The position numbers were made by a program, and so were the translations under genes. Below, one piece after another: positions 1 to 7,757 of a stretch of 33,219 bases of DNA. Numbering within the stretch: the stretch's first letter is position 1; each line of letters starts with the position of its first letter. The notes below the pieces were generated by a model. That model had not been told where the DNA came from. It searched no databases and saw only the letters and a list, made by a program, of their open reading frames with translations. The DNA lies in the IMG/VR virus record IMGVR_UViG_3300046012_000230, positions 1 through 33,219 of that record; one strand, given 5' to 3'. Source of the DNA: a virus.

Positions 1-1525
1 AAGTCTTGGTGCCCTTGGCCGGGAAAGCCTGGACGGGAATGCCGGTGGCGGGCAGCTCCATGACCTTGGGCACGTGCGGCCACAGCTCGGTGAGGTCGCG
101 CTGAAGGCGCACGATCTCCTCCGGCTCCGCGTCGTCGCGGGCCAGCGCCTTGGCCGCCTCGAAGATCAGTTCGCCGTCGGGCTGCTCCGGCCGGCGCCGG
201 AACTCCGAGCCCTTGTAGGGGTCGAGTTCGTGGAGCTTGCGCGCCTCGCGCAGCAAGTCCTTCCACGCCTTGCGCCCGATCCGGCGGAGCCCGGACAGCG
301 ACTTCTCGTAGCGCACGGCGGAGGCGTCGTGTCGAAGGGCCGCGATGAAGGCGACCCGGAACCAGCGGCCGGAGGTCATGTGCCCGGAGTCGTCGGCGAG
401 CACGTACAAGTGCTGGTCCTCCGCGCCCCGGCCCATCGTGATGATGCCCGCTTCGTCGCCCTCGCCTTCGTTGTCGGCGGGGTCCACGAAGACCTCCACC
501 ACCGACAGCTCCGGCGCCACTGGTCGCCGGTGGTTCTCGATCCATTCCAGCTGGAAGATTCCCCCGGCCGGGGGATGCGGCTCACCCATGTACAGCGCGG
601 ACCAGAAGCGCTCCCCGACACGCTTCCGGATGCGCTTCCACTCCGCCACGGTGCGCCCTCGGGTGGACTTCAGGTACTGGCCAGGGCGACGCCCCAGCGG
701 GTCCTTCCCCTTGGCGATAGCCGGGATGACCAGCTGGCGAAACTCCGCCACGCCTTCCTTGTCCTGCTTGATGATCCGGCCGATCAGGTCGTCTTCGTGC
801 CACCGGGTCCCGATCACGATCACGATGGCGTGCGGGGAAAGCCGGGTCGTCGCGACGGCCTGGTACCACTCCCAGATGAGCTGCCGCTGGGTCGGGTTGT
901 CGGCCTGCTTGGAGTTCTTGATGGCGTCGTCAATGATCATCACGTCCGCCGACCGGCCGGTGAGCGAGCCACCGACGCCCACCGCGACCATGCCGCCGTT
1001 GCGGCGGCCGGGGCCGTCGATCAGGTTCCAGTTCGCCTGCTTCGCCTGGTCGGGGTCCAGGATCAGGCCCAGGTGGTCCTCCTGGCCGGCGTAGTTGCGA
1101 TCGCCCTTGTACCCGGCGCCGAAGGTCTCGATGGCCTGTCGGACGGCGAGCGTGGAGCGCGCGGCCAGCGTCTGCTCGTAGGAGGCGATGACGATCCGGC
1201 GCGTTGGGTCGCGCATGAGCAGCCACAGGGGGACGGCCGTCCCCATCCGCATCGTCTTGCCCTCCTGCGGAGGGGTGCTGATGATCCATCGGCGCTGGAA
1301 GCCAGCGTCCGCCGCGATCGCGATCTGGTCGAGCGCGGTCATCATCTTCGTTTGGACCGTGTCCGGCTGAATCAGCTGGGCGAGGTGGCCGGGGCTCGGG
1401 TACCTCGCGAGCGCGCGCTTCCGGCGCAAGATCCGGTCGATCCGGAGCTGGGCCAGGCGTCGCTCACCGGGGTTCAGCTGGTCGAGCTTGGCCCGGATCT
1501 GGGCCACCAGGTCATCGTCATTCAT
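1..1525 (-). CDS. terL: Terminase large subunit (3' end beyond the window edge)
   Basis: This is the ATPase/nuclease of the DNA packaging motor. The ATG at 1525 overlaps the terS stop (ATGA), which fixes the start. About 508 residues are visible and the reading frame is still open at position 1, so the C-terminus is missing. The N-terminal half carries a Walker A-like motif TPPQEGKT (about residues 84-91), Walker B MIIDD (196-200) and the coupling motif GTRWHEDDL (239-247). The C-terminal half shows the start of the RNase H-like nuclease, with VDPADNEG (about 348-355, first catalytic Asp) and YVLADDSG (about 374-381). It forms an operon with the small terminase and the P-loop gene upstream. 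The family assignment is secure from motif order. A portal gene would be expected beyond the left edge. Confidence 0.93.
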   Translation of the reverse strand, partial: MNDDDLVAQIRAKLDQLNPGERRLAQLRIDRILRRKRALARYPSPGHLAQLIQPDTVQTKMMTALDQIAIAADAGFQRRWIISTPPQEGKTMRMGTAVPLWLLMRDPTRRIVIASYEQTLAARSTLAVRQAIETFGAGYKGDRNYAGQEDHLGLILDPDQAKQANWNLIDGPGRRNGGMVAVGVGGSLTGRSADVMIIDDAIKNSKQADNPTQRQLIWEWYQAVATTRLSPHAIVIVIGTRWHEDDLIGRIIKQDKEGVAEFRQLVIPAIAKGKDPLGRRPGQYLKSTRGRTVAEWKRIRKRVGERFWSALYMGEPHPPAGGIFQLEWIENHRRPVAPELSVVEVFVDPADNEGEGDEAGIITMGRGAEDQHLYVLADDSGHMTSGRWFRVAFIAALRHDASAVRYEKSLSGLRRIGRKAWKDLLREARKLHELDPYKGSEFRRRPEQPDGELIFEAAKALARDDAEPEEIVRLQRDLTELWPHVPKVMELPATGIPVQAFPAKGTKT

Positions 1526-2085
1526 CCCGCCGCCGTCTCGTCTTCGTCCTCTGCTTCGTCTTCCTCGGACTCGACTACCGGGGCTTCGATGACCAGCACT
1601 CCAGACTCCAGCAGCCGGGGCACCTGGTCCTCCGCGCTGCCTTCCAGGATCTCCACCAGCTCCGCCACGGTGGCGTCCACGCGCTGGTTGCTGATCTGGA
1701 TCTTCAGCGACTGGTTCAAGCCGGCCAGGTTGGCTACCCGGTCGACCACCTTCAGGATGATGTTCGCGGCCTTGTCGTCACCGTTGAGCGCCGGGCCCAT
1801 CCAGTGCTTCTTCAGTAGGCGCAGGGATTCCAGCTCGCGCTCCAGCATGGCTTGGCGAAGCGAGGTGTCCGACTCGATCACGCGGGCCAGGGCTTCGTTG
1901 TAGAGCCGGCTCGCCTTCTGCTGGCTCAGCGGCGGGTCGAATTCCTTCCCCGCCTCCGTGATCGTGTAGCCCCGAGCGACCAGCCGGAAGATCTTGTCCC
2001 CCTGCTCCAGCAGCTGGGCCGCCGTGGCGCGAGGCGCGGACTTCCGGCTGCCGACGGCGTGGAGGTTCGGCTTCCTGGGGGACAC
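1522..2085 (-). CDS. terS: Terminase small subunit
   Basis: This 187-residue protein should recognise the packaging site and regulate the large subunit. An N-terminal helix-turn-helix-like stretch (about residues 25-62, containing GYTITEAGKEFD) is followed by helical segments rich in Leu and charged residues. Residues after about 165 are a very acidic tail (EEDEAEDEDE). Length, HTH position and immediate overlap with terL fit the phage small terminase family. The call rests mainly on context and the N-terminal HTH, since small terminases are poorly conserved. The start ATG at 2085 has a GGAAGGAGA-type ribosome binding site just upstream. Confidence 0.82.
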   Translation of the reverse strand: MSPRKPNLHAVGSRKSAPRATAAQLLEQGDKIFRLVARGYTITEAGKEFDPPLSQQKASRLYNEALARVIESDTSLRQAMLERELESLRLLKKHWMGPALNGDDKAANIILKVVDRVANLAGLNQSLKIQISNQRVDATVAELVEILEGSAEDQVPRLLESGVLVIEAPVVESEEDEAEDEDETAAG

Positions 2086-2119
2086 CGCTGTCTCCTTCCT
2101 GGCGTGCGACTGGGCCGGA

Positions 2120-2719
2120 TCAGCGGGAGACAGGCGTGGCGAGACCGGCCATGGCCAGCAGGTACCGCGAGGTGTCCTCCAGGGGCCGGTGGGCGGGCAG
2201 CACGTGCGTGCTGATCTGGTGCTCGGTGTTCCGCATCCGGTCGCACAGCTGGTAGAAGTTCGCGGCAGCGGTCTGGCGACCCTTCACCCAGCGCTCATCC
2301 TGGTGGTAGCCGCGCACGCCCCGGCGCTCCCGGGCGACCTCGGGGCCGTAGAGGTAGAAGAGCCAGAGAGTGTGCCCACCGGCCAGGGCGGCGGTCACGA
2401 AGCGCTTGTTCGCCAGCCGGGTGCCCTCCAGTGCGACGAAGCCGAGGTCGTCCGCGCCCGCGCGCAGCCATTCGTCCACGCCCACGATGGCGGTCTGGCT
2501 CATCGCGTCGGTGCCGGGGAAGGTGGTCCGGCCGGAGGTGGCCATCCGGCGCCCCAGCTCGCATCCCACCAGGTCGGGTCCGTTCCACAGAAGCTCACGC
2601 ATCGGTCCGCCGGCCGCGCGGTGGTCGACAGCAGCCCGCTCCAGGTGTCCGAAGGTCTCCGCCATCAGCGTTGACTTCCCGACTCCCGGCTCACCGACCA
2701 GAAAAAGGATCTTGCTCAC
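2120..2719 (-). CDS. P-loop NTPase-like protein of the terminase operon
   Basis: The 199-residue protein opens almost at once with a Walker A motif (GEPGVGKST, about residues 9-17) preceded by a hydrophobic strand (KILFLV), the layout of a P-loop kinase or ATPase. No clear Walker B is obvious; FVALEGTRLANKRF near the middle could supply it. I chose GTG at 2719 because GGAAGG lies at proper distance upstream and the P-loop then sits in its usual N-terminal place. An in-frame GTG at 2800 would add 27 residues that lack recognisable features. The gene precedes terS and lies behind a palindromic-spacer promoter and a large hairpin. The position suggests a packaging or DNA-metabolism role, but the function is unknown. 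Confidence 0.75.
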   Translation of the reverse strand: MSKILFLVGEPGVGKSTLMAETFGHLERAAVDHRAAGGPMRELLWNGPDLVGCELGRRMATSGRTTFPGTDAMSQTAIVGVDEWLRAGADDLGFVALEGTRLANKRFVTAALAGGHTLWLFYLYGPEVARERRGVRGYHQDERWVKGRQTAAANFYQLCDRMRNTEHQISTHVLPAHRPLEDTSRYLLAMAGLATPVSR

Positions 2720-2804
2720 GTGTCCCGACCTTCCGCCCGGTGATCGGTCTCGCTGTCCGGCCGCTCCCGACGCGGCGAGACATGGCGCGAGACCGATCAC
2801 CCAC
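2691..2804 (-). other. Possible leaderless 37-codon ORF in the P-loop gene leader
   Basis: A GTG at 2804 stands exactly 7 nt after the -10 of the promoter at 2812-2842, the same spacing seen at the leaderless genes of 12942, 16282 and 30876. It opens a short Arg-rich frame that stops at 2691, overlapping the first 29 nt of the P-loop gene in another frame. It could be a translated leader peptide coupled to the P-loop gene, or only a chance frame in an untranslated leader. There is no family evidence. Confidence 0.25.
2739..2801 (-). repeat. Perfect 15-bp inverted repeat in the P-loop/terminase leader
   Basis: The arms GGTGATCGGTCTCGC (2739-2753) and its exact complement (2787-2801) flank a 33-nt loop. 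On the minus strand the hairpin begins only a few nt after the predicted transcription start and ends just before the GGAAGG ribosome binding site of the gene at 2719. It could control translation or transcript stability, act as an attenuator, or bind a protein as DNA. Confidence 0.7.
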
Positions 2805-2811
2805 AGGCGTG

Positions 2812-2842
2812 ATCATAACCCCCAGTTTGGGGGGCTACACAA
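2812..2842 (-). promoter_or_regulatory. Palindromic-spacer promoter for the P-loop/terminase operon
   Basis: On the minus strand TTGTGT (2837-2842) and TATGAT (2812-2817) are separated by 19 bp that include a C6-AAACT-G5 inverted repeat. The architecture matches the sites at 10972, 12950, 16290 and 30884. If the 17-bp register of the best copies is used, the -35 would be the poorer GTGTAG. Confidence 0.65.
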
Positions 2843-2864
2843 TGTGACGCTCAGTTGTTGCGCG

Positions 2865-3146
2865 TCACGCCGGAACGACACTGCTTCCGTCGTAGTCGAT
2901 GTAGGGCCGCTCCTCGGGGCCGTCGCGGAACACGACGAACCAGCCGGGCTGGACTTCGAGGAACCCGAACTGCTGCGCGTTCGAGTCGTGGCGGAGCACG
3001 ACCGGCGCGTTCTCGCCCTCGCCCGGGTACACAGCCCAGTTCCACCAGGCATTGGTCTCCGCCTGGAGTTCGGCGAGGAAGGCGGCGGGGTCGCCGGTGA
3101 ACTGGACGCGCTTGTAGATCGTCTGCTTCTTCACGTAGTCGGTCAT
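2865..3146 (-). CDS. Small hypothetical protein
   Basis: A 93-residue protein rich in aromatic residues (NAWWNWAVY, PGWFVVF), probably a compact globular fold. I do not recognise the family. It lies 10 nt after the tail fibre gene at 3157 and is the last gene before the terminase promoter. This suggests co-expression with the tail fibres; a fibre-associated or chaperone role is only a guess. The ATG at 3146 has no strong ribosome binding site, so translation may depend on coupling. A much longer frame running upstream to 3965 is an artefact of reading antisense codons of the fibre gene. Confidence 0.65.
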   Translation of the reverse strand: MTDYVKKQTIYKRVQFTGDPAAFLAELQAETNAWWNWAVYPGEGENAPVVLRHDSNAQQFGFLEVQPGWFVVFRDGPEERPYIDYDGSSVVPA

Positions 3147-3156
3147 GCCGCACAGG

Positions 3157-4011
3157 CTATCCGGCGAACATGCCCCAGATCCGAACACGCGGCAGGCGGG
3201 TAAGCGTGGTGGCCGTAGCCGTCGCCGTGTTGTTGTAGAAGTAGAAGGTCCAGGCGGTCCCCGCCGTGAGCCAGATGCACCCGGACAGGCCCGTGTCGCC
3301 CCAGGTTGGCTGCATCGGGTGCTTCGGGGCCATGAGAAGAGTCGCGTCCGAGTAGCCACCGGATCCGGGTGTAAGACCCATCGCAACACCGCTGGCGACG
3401 ACGGTAGACATCCGGAACTGAACGTCGATGAAGTACAGGCCCTCAAATTCGTTCGTCCAGTCCCGGCCGCCATTGGTGACCGTGATCCCGTTGCCCGCCG
3501 CCTTCGCGGTGTCCCGCGTCGGGAAGAGCAGCGCGTTCGCGTTGGCCCCGAAGTTCTGGACGGAGCCATTCGTCCACTCGCCGCCGATCGCCTGGCCAGT
3601 CGCGACGGAGACGTTGATGGGCTGCCAGCCCAAGCCGACGCCGGATCCGAGATACTGCCAGCGGCGGTACTCGTCACCGGCGTTGATGACCTGCTGGCCG
3701 ATCTGGGGCGTGGTGATGTCCGCCGTGGAGGAGACGACCACCGTGCCCTGGACGATCCAGTTGGTGCCGTCGTAAACCTCAAGGAAGTTCTTGTCCAAGC
3801 GCCAATAGCCTTGCCCAGCAAGGGGAGCGACCGGCCGCCCCGCCGTGCCGGTGCCGGTGATGATGCCCGGCCCCTTCGCGTCCACGTACCCCTTCGTGGC
3901 CGCGTCCGTGCTCGCCGTCGGCGTGCCCAGCAGCGTGGCCTTCGAGCCGCCGAAGGACACGTCACCGCCAGTGAAGGCGGCTGGCGCGATGATCGGGACA
4001 GCAGCGGCCAC
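3157..4011 (-). CDS. Tail fibre / minor tail protein
   Basis: This 284-residue, Gly/Thr/Ala-rich protein has a phage-fibre composition. Residues about 25-46 contain the ATKGYVDA element common in tail fibres and collars, also present in variant form (NKTYVD) in the neighbouring fibre at 4015. The C-terminal half, with many aromatic and beta-prone residues (about 150-284), could be a receptor-binding or trimerising domain with a C1q-like or jelly-roll fold. The start is GTG at 4011, with GGAG upstream in the end of the preceding gene. It lies in the fibre cluster 5938-2865, far from the tail genes proper. The exact role is inferred from composition and context. Confidence 0.72.
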   Translation of the reverse strand: MAAAVPIIAPAAFTGGDVSFGGSKATLLGTPTASTDAATKGYVDAKGPGIITGTGTAGRPVAPLAGQGYWRLDKNFLEVYDGTNWIVQGTVVVSSTADITTPQIGQQVINAGDEYRRWQYLGSGVGLGWQPINVSVATGQAIGGEWTNGSVQNFGANANALLFPTRDTAKAAGNGITVTNGGRDWTNEFEGLYFIDVQFRMSTVVASGVAMGLTPGSGGYSDATLLMAPKHPMQPTWGDTGLSGCIWLTAGTAWTFYFYNNTATATATTLTRLPRVRIWGMFAG

Positions 4012-4014
4012 GGG

Positions 4015-5277
4015 TCAGCTCCGGATCTCGGCAGAGTACTGGCCGGCCGTCGGCGCCGTGCCCATGTCGATCGTGACGCTGGCGGAGCCGGGCGCGTTCA
4101 CGATCGAGCAGAACACCTGGGCGTTGTCCGAGTTCCGGTAGACCTGGACCTGGAGCCGCCGTCCGGCCGGTGGGGCGTACGGCGACGTGATCGTGACCGA
4201 CGTACCGGCGCCGGGCGCCGGGATCGCCACGGTGGCGGTCCGGCTCACCGTGTTGTCGACGGCGAGGCCGCCCGTGGTCGCGATGCCGCCGCCGCCGGTC
4301 GCCACCGCGCTGATCGTGGAGCCGACCACCTGGACGCCGTTGGTGCCGGTGTAGGTGACTTGGGCACCGAACTGCTTGATCACCACGGGGTCGGTGCCGA
4401 TGACCGGGTTCGTGGCGTTGGTGACGATCCACTGAGTAGCGCCGTTCGCCGTGCCGTTCTTAACGAACCAGAACGCGCCCGGAAGCTCCTCCTGCGGGGT
4501 CGCTCGCGCCCAGCTGCCCGCCGCCGCGATCCAGACGCCGTTCGAGACGTGGCCACCGGCGACGGCCTGGAGCACGCGGTCCCCCGCCACCAGGGTGTAG
4601 CCGTCGATCGTGGTCAGCCCGGACTTCGTCACGTTCGTGGTCGCCAGCACGGCCACGTCCGTCTTCACGTCCAGACCGGCGGTCGCGTTGGCCACCGCCG
4701 TGTCCACGTAGGTCTTGTTCGCGCCGTCGGTGCCCGTCGTGGGCGTGGCCACTGCCGTGAGCCGCTGGGAGTTGATGTTCAGCGGGTTGATCGGCGCGGC
4801 GAACTGGTCCAGCCGGTCGGACAGCGCGGCGGTGGCGGCCGCCGTCGCGAAGTTCGAGATAGCCGCGTCCGTGCGCTGGCCAGTGGTCAGGCTGAAGTCG
4901 CGCACCTGCGCGAGGGTCTGGCCGCCCAGCTTGTTCGAGTCCAGCGCCGTGGTGGCGGTCGTCGCCGTGGTCGCGCTGCCGGCCGTGGTGGCCGTGGTGG
5001 CGTTGTCGGCGTTCGTGGCGTGGTCGGCGTTCGTGGCGTGGGCCGCGTCCGTGGCAGTGGTGGCCGTGGTCGCCGTCGTCGCGGAGTCAGCGGTACCAGC
5101 GTCCGGCTTCTTCCACGCGGAGCCGGTGCACTCCCAGACCGTGTTCTGGTACCAGACCAGCCGGCCAGTCTGCGCGGCGGTGGCGGTGGGCAGCGCGCCC
5201 ACCGGCTCGATGTTCAGGTTCAACGGCGGGTAGTTCGCCAGATCCTGGCTCGCGGTGAACGGGATCGTTGCGACCAT
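4015..5277 (-). CDS. Tail fibre protein with Ala/Thr-rich repeat region
   Basis: A 420-residue fibre-like protein. The N-terminal region (about 1-60) contains GRLVWYQNTVWECTGSAW, a pattern seen in phage fibre head domains. Residues about 60-115 form a low-complexity run of short A-T-x repeats (for example HATNADHATNAD), typical of fibrous shafts, ending in SNKLGGQ. A central NKTYVDTAV motif is the common fibre element also found in the gene at 3157. The C-terminus is beta-rich. The ATG at 5277 has a good GGAGGT site that lies inside the last codons of the preceding gene. It probably builds the host-recognition appendage with its two neighbours. Confidence 0.78.
   Translation of the reverse strand: MVATIPFTASQDLANYPPLNLNIEPVGALPTATAAQTGRLVWYQNTVWECTGSAWKKPDAGTADSATTATTATTATDAAHATNADHATNADNATTATTAGSATTATTATTALDSNKLGGQTLAQVRDFSLTTGQRTDAAISNFATAAATAALSDRLDQFAAPINPLNINSQRLTAVATPTTGTDGANKTYVDTAVANATAGLDVKTDVAVLATTNVTKSGLTTIDGYTLVAGDRVLQAVAGGHVSNGVWIAAAGSWARATPQEELPGAFWFVKNGTANGATQWIVTNATNPVIGTDPVVIKQFGAQVTYTGTNGVQVVGSTISAVATGGGGIATTGGLAVDNTVSRTATVAIPAPGAGTSVTITSPYAPPAGRRLQVQVYRNSDNAQVFCSIVNAPGSASVTIDMGTAPTAGQYSAEIRS
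5005..5040 (-). repeat. Perfect tandem 18-bp repeat in the tail fibre gene
   Basis: Two adjacent identical 18-bp units (5005-5022 and 5023-5040) encode the doubled HATNAD element. They are embedded in a longer degenerate hexanucleotide-like array (about 4940-5095) encoding A-T-x repeats. Such arrays can change copy number by slippage and so alter shaft length. Confidence 0.85.
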
Positions 5278-5278
5278 G

Positions 5279-5938
5279 TCAGGTGACCTCCATCGTGCCG
5301 ATAACGGGGTCGCCGTGCTCGACCCTCACGGTGTTGGCGTCCGGCCAGCTGACGGAGCCGAAGAACTGCTTCCCGTTCTGATCACGGGTGGTCGGAAAGG
5401 GGTGCCGGTTCAGGCCGTGCTCGAACAGCCAGATCTTCGTGGGCGTGCTGAAGGTCTTCGACTGCCCGAGCAGGGGCGCGCGCTGAGCGATCCACTGGCC
5501 GTTGGGCCCGTACGCCAGGTGGTCGCCTACCTGCTTCCCGGCGGTGTCCACGTCGGAGAGGTCGTCCAGGGCCATGGACCACGGCGGGTCAGTCCCCGGC
5601 GGCGGGACGGCGATCAGCAGTTCCGACAGCCAGTGCGTCTCCCCCTCCGCCGTGATGCGGAAGGGCCACGCCATGCCGCCGGGGGCGCACCGTTCGTCGG
5701 CCAGGTAGTAGTTCCCGGCCTGCTCGATGTCCGCGTTCAGCAGCAGCGTGGCGGACCACTGGCCGGTGTGGTCAGTGTCGACGGGCGTGGTGCCCAGCAC
5801 CTCGCCGATACCGTTTGCCAGGAACGGATCGCCCGGGGCTATGAGCTTGATCAGCACGGTGACGTTCTGGAGGGCGCGGCCGCTCCCGTCCATCAGCGTG
5901 TTGATCACCGTCCCCCGACGGCCCACGGGCTCCGTCAC
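5279..5938 (-). CDS. Minor tail / baseplate-associated protein
   Basis: A 219-residue protein. Residues about 1-105 look like an immunoglobulin or transthyretin-type beta domain of the kind at the N-terminus of baseplate adaptors. LDDLSDVDTAGKQVGDHL (about 124-141) is a motif widely repeated in phage tail proteins. It is probably an adaptor between tail tip and fibres. The start is GTG at 5938 with GGGAGG six nt upstream. The first 167 nt overlap the extended 3' end of the RusA gene in another frame. It is the first of three fibre-cluster genes. Confidence 0.68.
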   Translation of the reverse strand: MTEPVGRRGTVINTLMDGSGRALQNVTVLIKLIAPGDPFLANGIGEVLGTTPVDTDHTGQWSATLLLNADIEQAGNYYLADERCAPGGMAWPFRITAEGETHWLSELLIAVPPPGTDPPWSMALDDLSDVDTAGKQVGDHLAYGPNGQWIAQRAPLLGQSKTFSTPTKIWLFEHGLNRHPFPTTRDQNGKQFFGSVSWPDANTVRVEHGDPVIGTMEVT

Positions 5939-6341
5939 GCGTCACCTCCCGGATCTCCAGGATCACTGTAGGGGTGGTCCGGTGCTCGGGGTCGTACGAA
6001 CGCGGGACCACCTCGGTGGAGGTCCGACGCACGTAGCGCGCCCGGTCGTCCGGCCACACGCCGGCCAGCGTGAGCCCGTCCAGGATCGGCTTCAGGGTGT
6101 CGCTGATGTTGTCCGAGTCGGCGCGGCGGTCGTCGCCGGGGTACCAGACCAGGTGCACGTCCGCGCGGGCGCCAGGCTGGAGGTGAAGGCCGTACTGCTG
6201 CTGCCAGTGCTTGCCCAGGTAGAACAGGTCATTGCGGGTCTCGGTGTACTCCTTGTGCGCTGGTGACCAGTGCTTCCGCCGGTTCGCGGACAGGGGTGGC
6301 CGCACGTACGGCAGCACGAACGACCACACCCCATCCGTCAT
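5772..6341 (-). CDS. rusA: RusA-family Holliday junction resolvase
   Basis: RusA-type enzymes cut Holliday junctions and branched DNA, helping recombination and resolving concatemers before packaging. The first 130 or so residues fit the family: LPYVRPPLSANRRKHW near the start, then the acidic signature DSDN (about 75-78) with K84 and D88 in DTLKPILDGL. The frame continues about 55 residues past the expected end, into the start of the next gene. A stop in the adjacent frame lies right where the family would end (5945-5947). The long tail may therefore be real, or reflect an indel. The gene sits between holin and fibre genes rather than with the replication genes. Confidence 0.85.
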   Translation of the reverse strand: MTDGVWSFVLPYVRPPLSANRRKHWSPAHKEYTETRNDLFYLGKHWQQQYGLHLQPGARADVHLVWYPGDDRRADSDNISDTLKPILDGLTLAGVWPDDRARYVRRTSTEVVPRSYDPEHRTTPTVILEIREVTRDGARGPSGDGDQHADGRERPRPPERHRADQAHSPGRSVPGKRYRRGAGHHARRH

Positions 6342-6344
6342 CAG

Positions 6345-6719
6345 TCAGCCCGCCCGCAGGTTGGTGACCTTGGGGACCACCTGGCCGCGCGCGTCGATCG
6401 GCGCCACGACCTGCGGACGCACCAGGAGGCCCAAGACCGCCTGGACCATGAACATGACTTCGGCCTGCTGCTCGGGGGTCCACTTCAGCCCGAACGCCAG
6501 GCCCAGCGCGATGCCCGCCTTGAACAGGCCGGTGACGGCCGGGACGGCGGAGCCGTCGCGGACCACGATCGCCTGGATCACGCCCACGATCGCCAGCGAG
6601 AAGGCCGCGATCAGGCCCTGGGTCTCGATGCTGATCGGGGTCAGGAAGGCGGACACGAACTGGACGATGGCCGCCACCAGCCCCAGCCACAGCACCGGGT
6701 CCCTGCCGAAAATCTTCAT
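6345..6719 (-). CDS. Holin-like membrane protein
   Basis: The 124-residue protein has at least two clear transmembrane segments (about residues 9-27 and 34-53) and further hydrophobic stretches (about 62-78 and 86-100). The C-terminus is polar with basic residues. It follows the GH25 endolysin by 19 nt, the standard position for a holin, which would time membrane lesion formation and let the endolysin reach peptidoglycan. The ATG at 6719 has a GAGAGGA site upstream. The sequence itself is not diagnostic; the call is topology plus position. Confidence 0.75.
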   Translation of the reverse strand: MKIFGRDPVLWLGLVAAIVQFVSAFLTPISIETQGLIAAFSLAIVGVIQAIVVRDGSAVPAVTGLFKAGIALGLAFGLKWTPEQQAEVMFMVQAVLGLLVRPQVVAPIDARGQVVPKVTNLRAG

Positions 6720-6738
6720 GATCGTTTTCCTCTCGATG

Positions 6739-7755
6739 TCACCCGAGCAGGTAGCTCGGGACGAACGTCACAGCCGTGCGGCCGTTGCTGGACAGCTGGT
6801 AGGCCACCCGCGTAGTGCCCTTCGGCACCTCGTACGCCTGGGCGTTGTTCCAGTCGCACCGGCGCTCACTGTTGCCCAGCCACTTCGCCGACGGCACCAC
6901 GGAGTGGCCGCCGCCCGTCCCGCCGCCGGGACCGAAGCAGTAGACCGGGGCGCCCGGGTCCGGGTTCCCGAAGAAACAGATCTGGTCGTCGATCGGCTGG
7001 ACGACCAGCTGGCCGCCGCACGGCGGGACCAGCTGCCATGCCTTCTCCACCTGGTTGCCCTGGCTGTCGATCGGGGTCTTCTGGTGGATCACGGGGTTGA
7101 ACATCGCTTCCTCCATCTGTGCGACGGTCAGCCGGCCGCCGGGGGTTGGGGTCGGGGTGGGCGTCGGGCTCGGACCGGGACCGGGCCGGGGACCGACGAT
7201 CACCGGGGCGTCGCCGGTGTTCAGGTCGACGCCGGACGCCGTGATGCCCGGGACCACGCCCGAGCTGCTGTGCTGCCACGTCCGGTACCAGTTCTTCGGC
7301 GAGGCGCCGTACCGGGCGATCCAGGGCCACGTCCCGGCGACCGCGTTCCGCACGGTGGCCAGGATGTAGCTCATCATGGAGTCGTTCGCGTAGAAGACCG
7401 GGATCTGGCTGTTCGCTTCCGCCCGGCGAAGCCACGCGATGGCGAACTGGGCTGCCGTGTTGCCCGGCACGAACGGGTCTTCGAGGTCGAGCGCCGGGGA
7501 CAGGTCCAGGGCGTTGCGCGCCCGTGCGGTCCTCAGCAGGAGGTCGTACTGGTCAGCAGCGGAGCCGGGCTGGGCGTAGCCGTAGAGCCCCACCGCGATG
7601 CCCGCTGCGCGCGCCCTCGCCGGCCAGTCCGAGGTGTCCCGGGTGGTCATGCCGTCGGTGCCCTTGAGGTACGCGAAGGTCTTCCCGGAGCGCCGGACGG
7701 CGGCCCAGTCGCGGACGTTCTGGTACTTCGTGTACACGTCGATGCCGTCAGCCAC
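6739..7755 (-). CDS. lysA: Endolysin, GH25 lysozyme domain plus C-terminal domain
   Basis: The 338-residue enzyme should cut the glycan strand of host peptidoglycan. Residues 1-182 match GH25: GIDVY at 4-8 (Asp6), the catalytic pair in ALDLED (Asp90, Glu92), and the typical end WQHSSSGVVPGI...VDLN. A Pro/Thr linker (about 190-207) leads to a C-terminal domain with four cysteines (CGG, ICF, YCF, RCD) that probably binds the cell wall. GTG at 7755 is chosen because a GGAGGAG site precedes it and it lies right after the protease stop. A longer in-frame opening to 8280 is antisense noise. Holin follows and the papain-like protease precedes it. Confidence 0.92.
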   Translation of the reverse strand: MADGIDVYTKYQNVRDWAAVRRSGKTFAYLKGTDGMTTRDTSDWPARARAAGIAVGLYGYAQPGSAADQYDLLLRTARARNALDLSPALDLEDPFVPGNTAAQFAIAWLRRAEANSQIPVFYANDSMMSYILATVRNAVAGTWPWIARYGASPKNWYRTWQHSSSGVVPGITASGVDLNTGDAPVIVGPRPGPGPSPTPTPTPTPGGRLTVAQMEEAMFNPVIHQKTPIDSQGNQVEKAWQLVPPCGGQLVVQPIDDQICFFGNPDPGAPVYCFGPGGGTGGGHSVVPSAKWLGNSERRCDWNNAQAYEVPKGTTRVAYQLSSNGRTAVTFVPSYLLG

Positions 7756-7757
7756 GG

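Noticed and set aside
74-1903. Long plus-strand open frame (609 codons) across the terminase genes
   Set aside because: It is antisense to terL and terS, which have clear motifs; long antisense frames are expected at such high G/C third positions.
2865-3965. 366-codon minus-strand frame
   Set aside because: Only its last 93 codons, from ATG 3146, are a plausible gene; the rest overlaps the fibre gene in another frame.
4940-5095. CRISPR-like repeat array
   Set aside because: Short degenerate repeats coding for A-T-x units of a fibre shaft; there are no spacers of uniform length.
3145-5286. Plus-strand open frame of 713 codons across the fibre genes
   Set aside because: Arg/Gly/Val-rich low-complexity translation, antisense to recognisable fibre motifs and without a family pattern.
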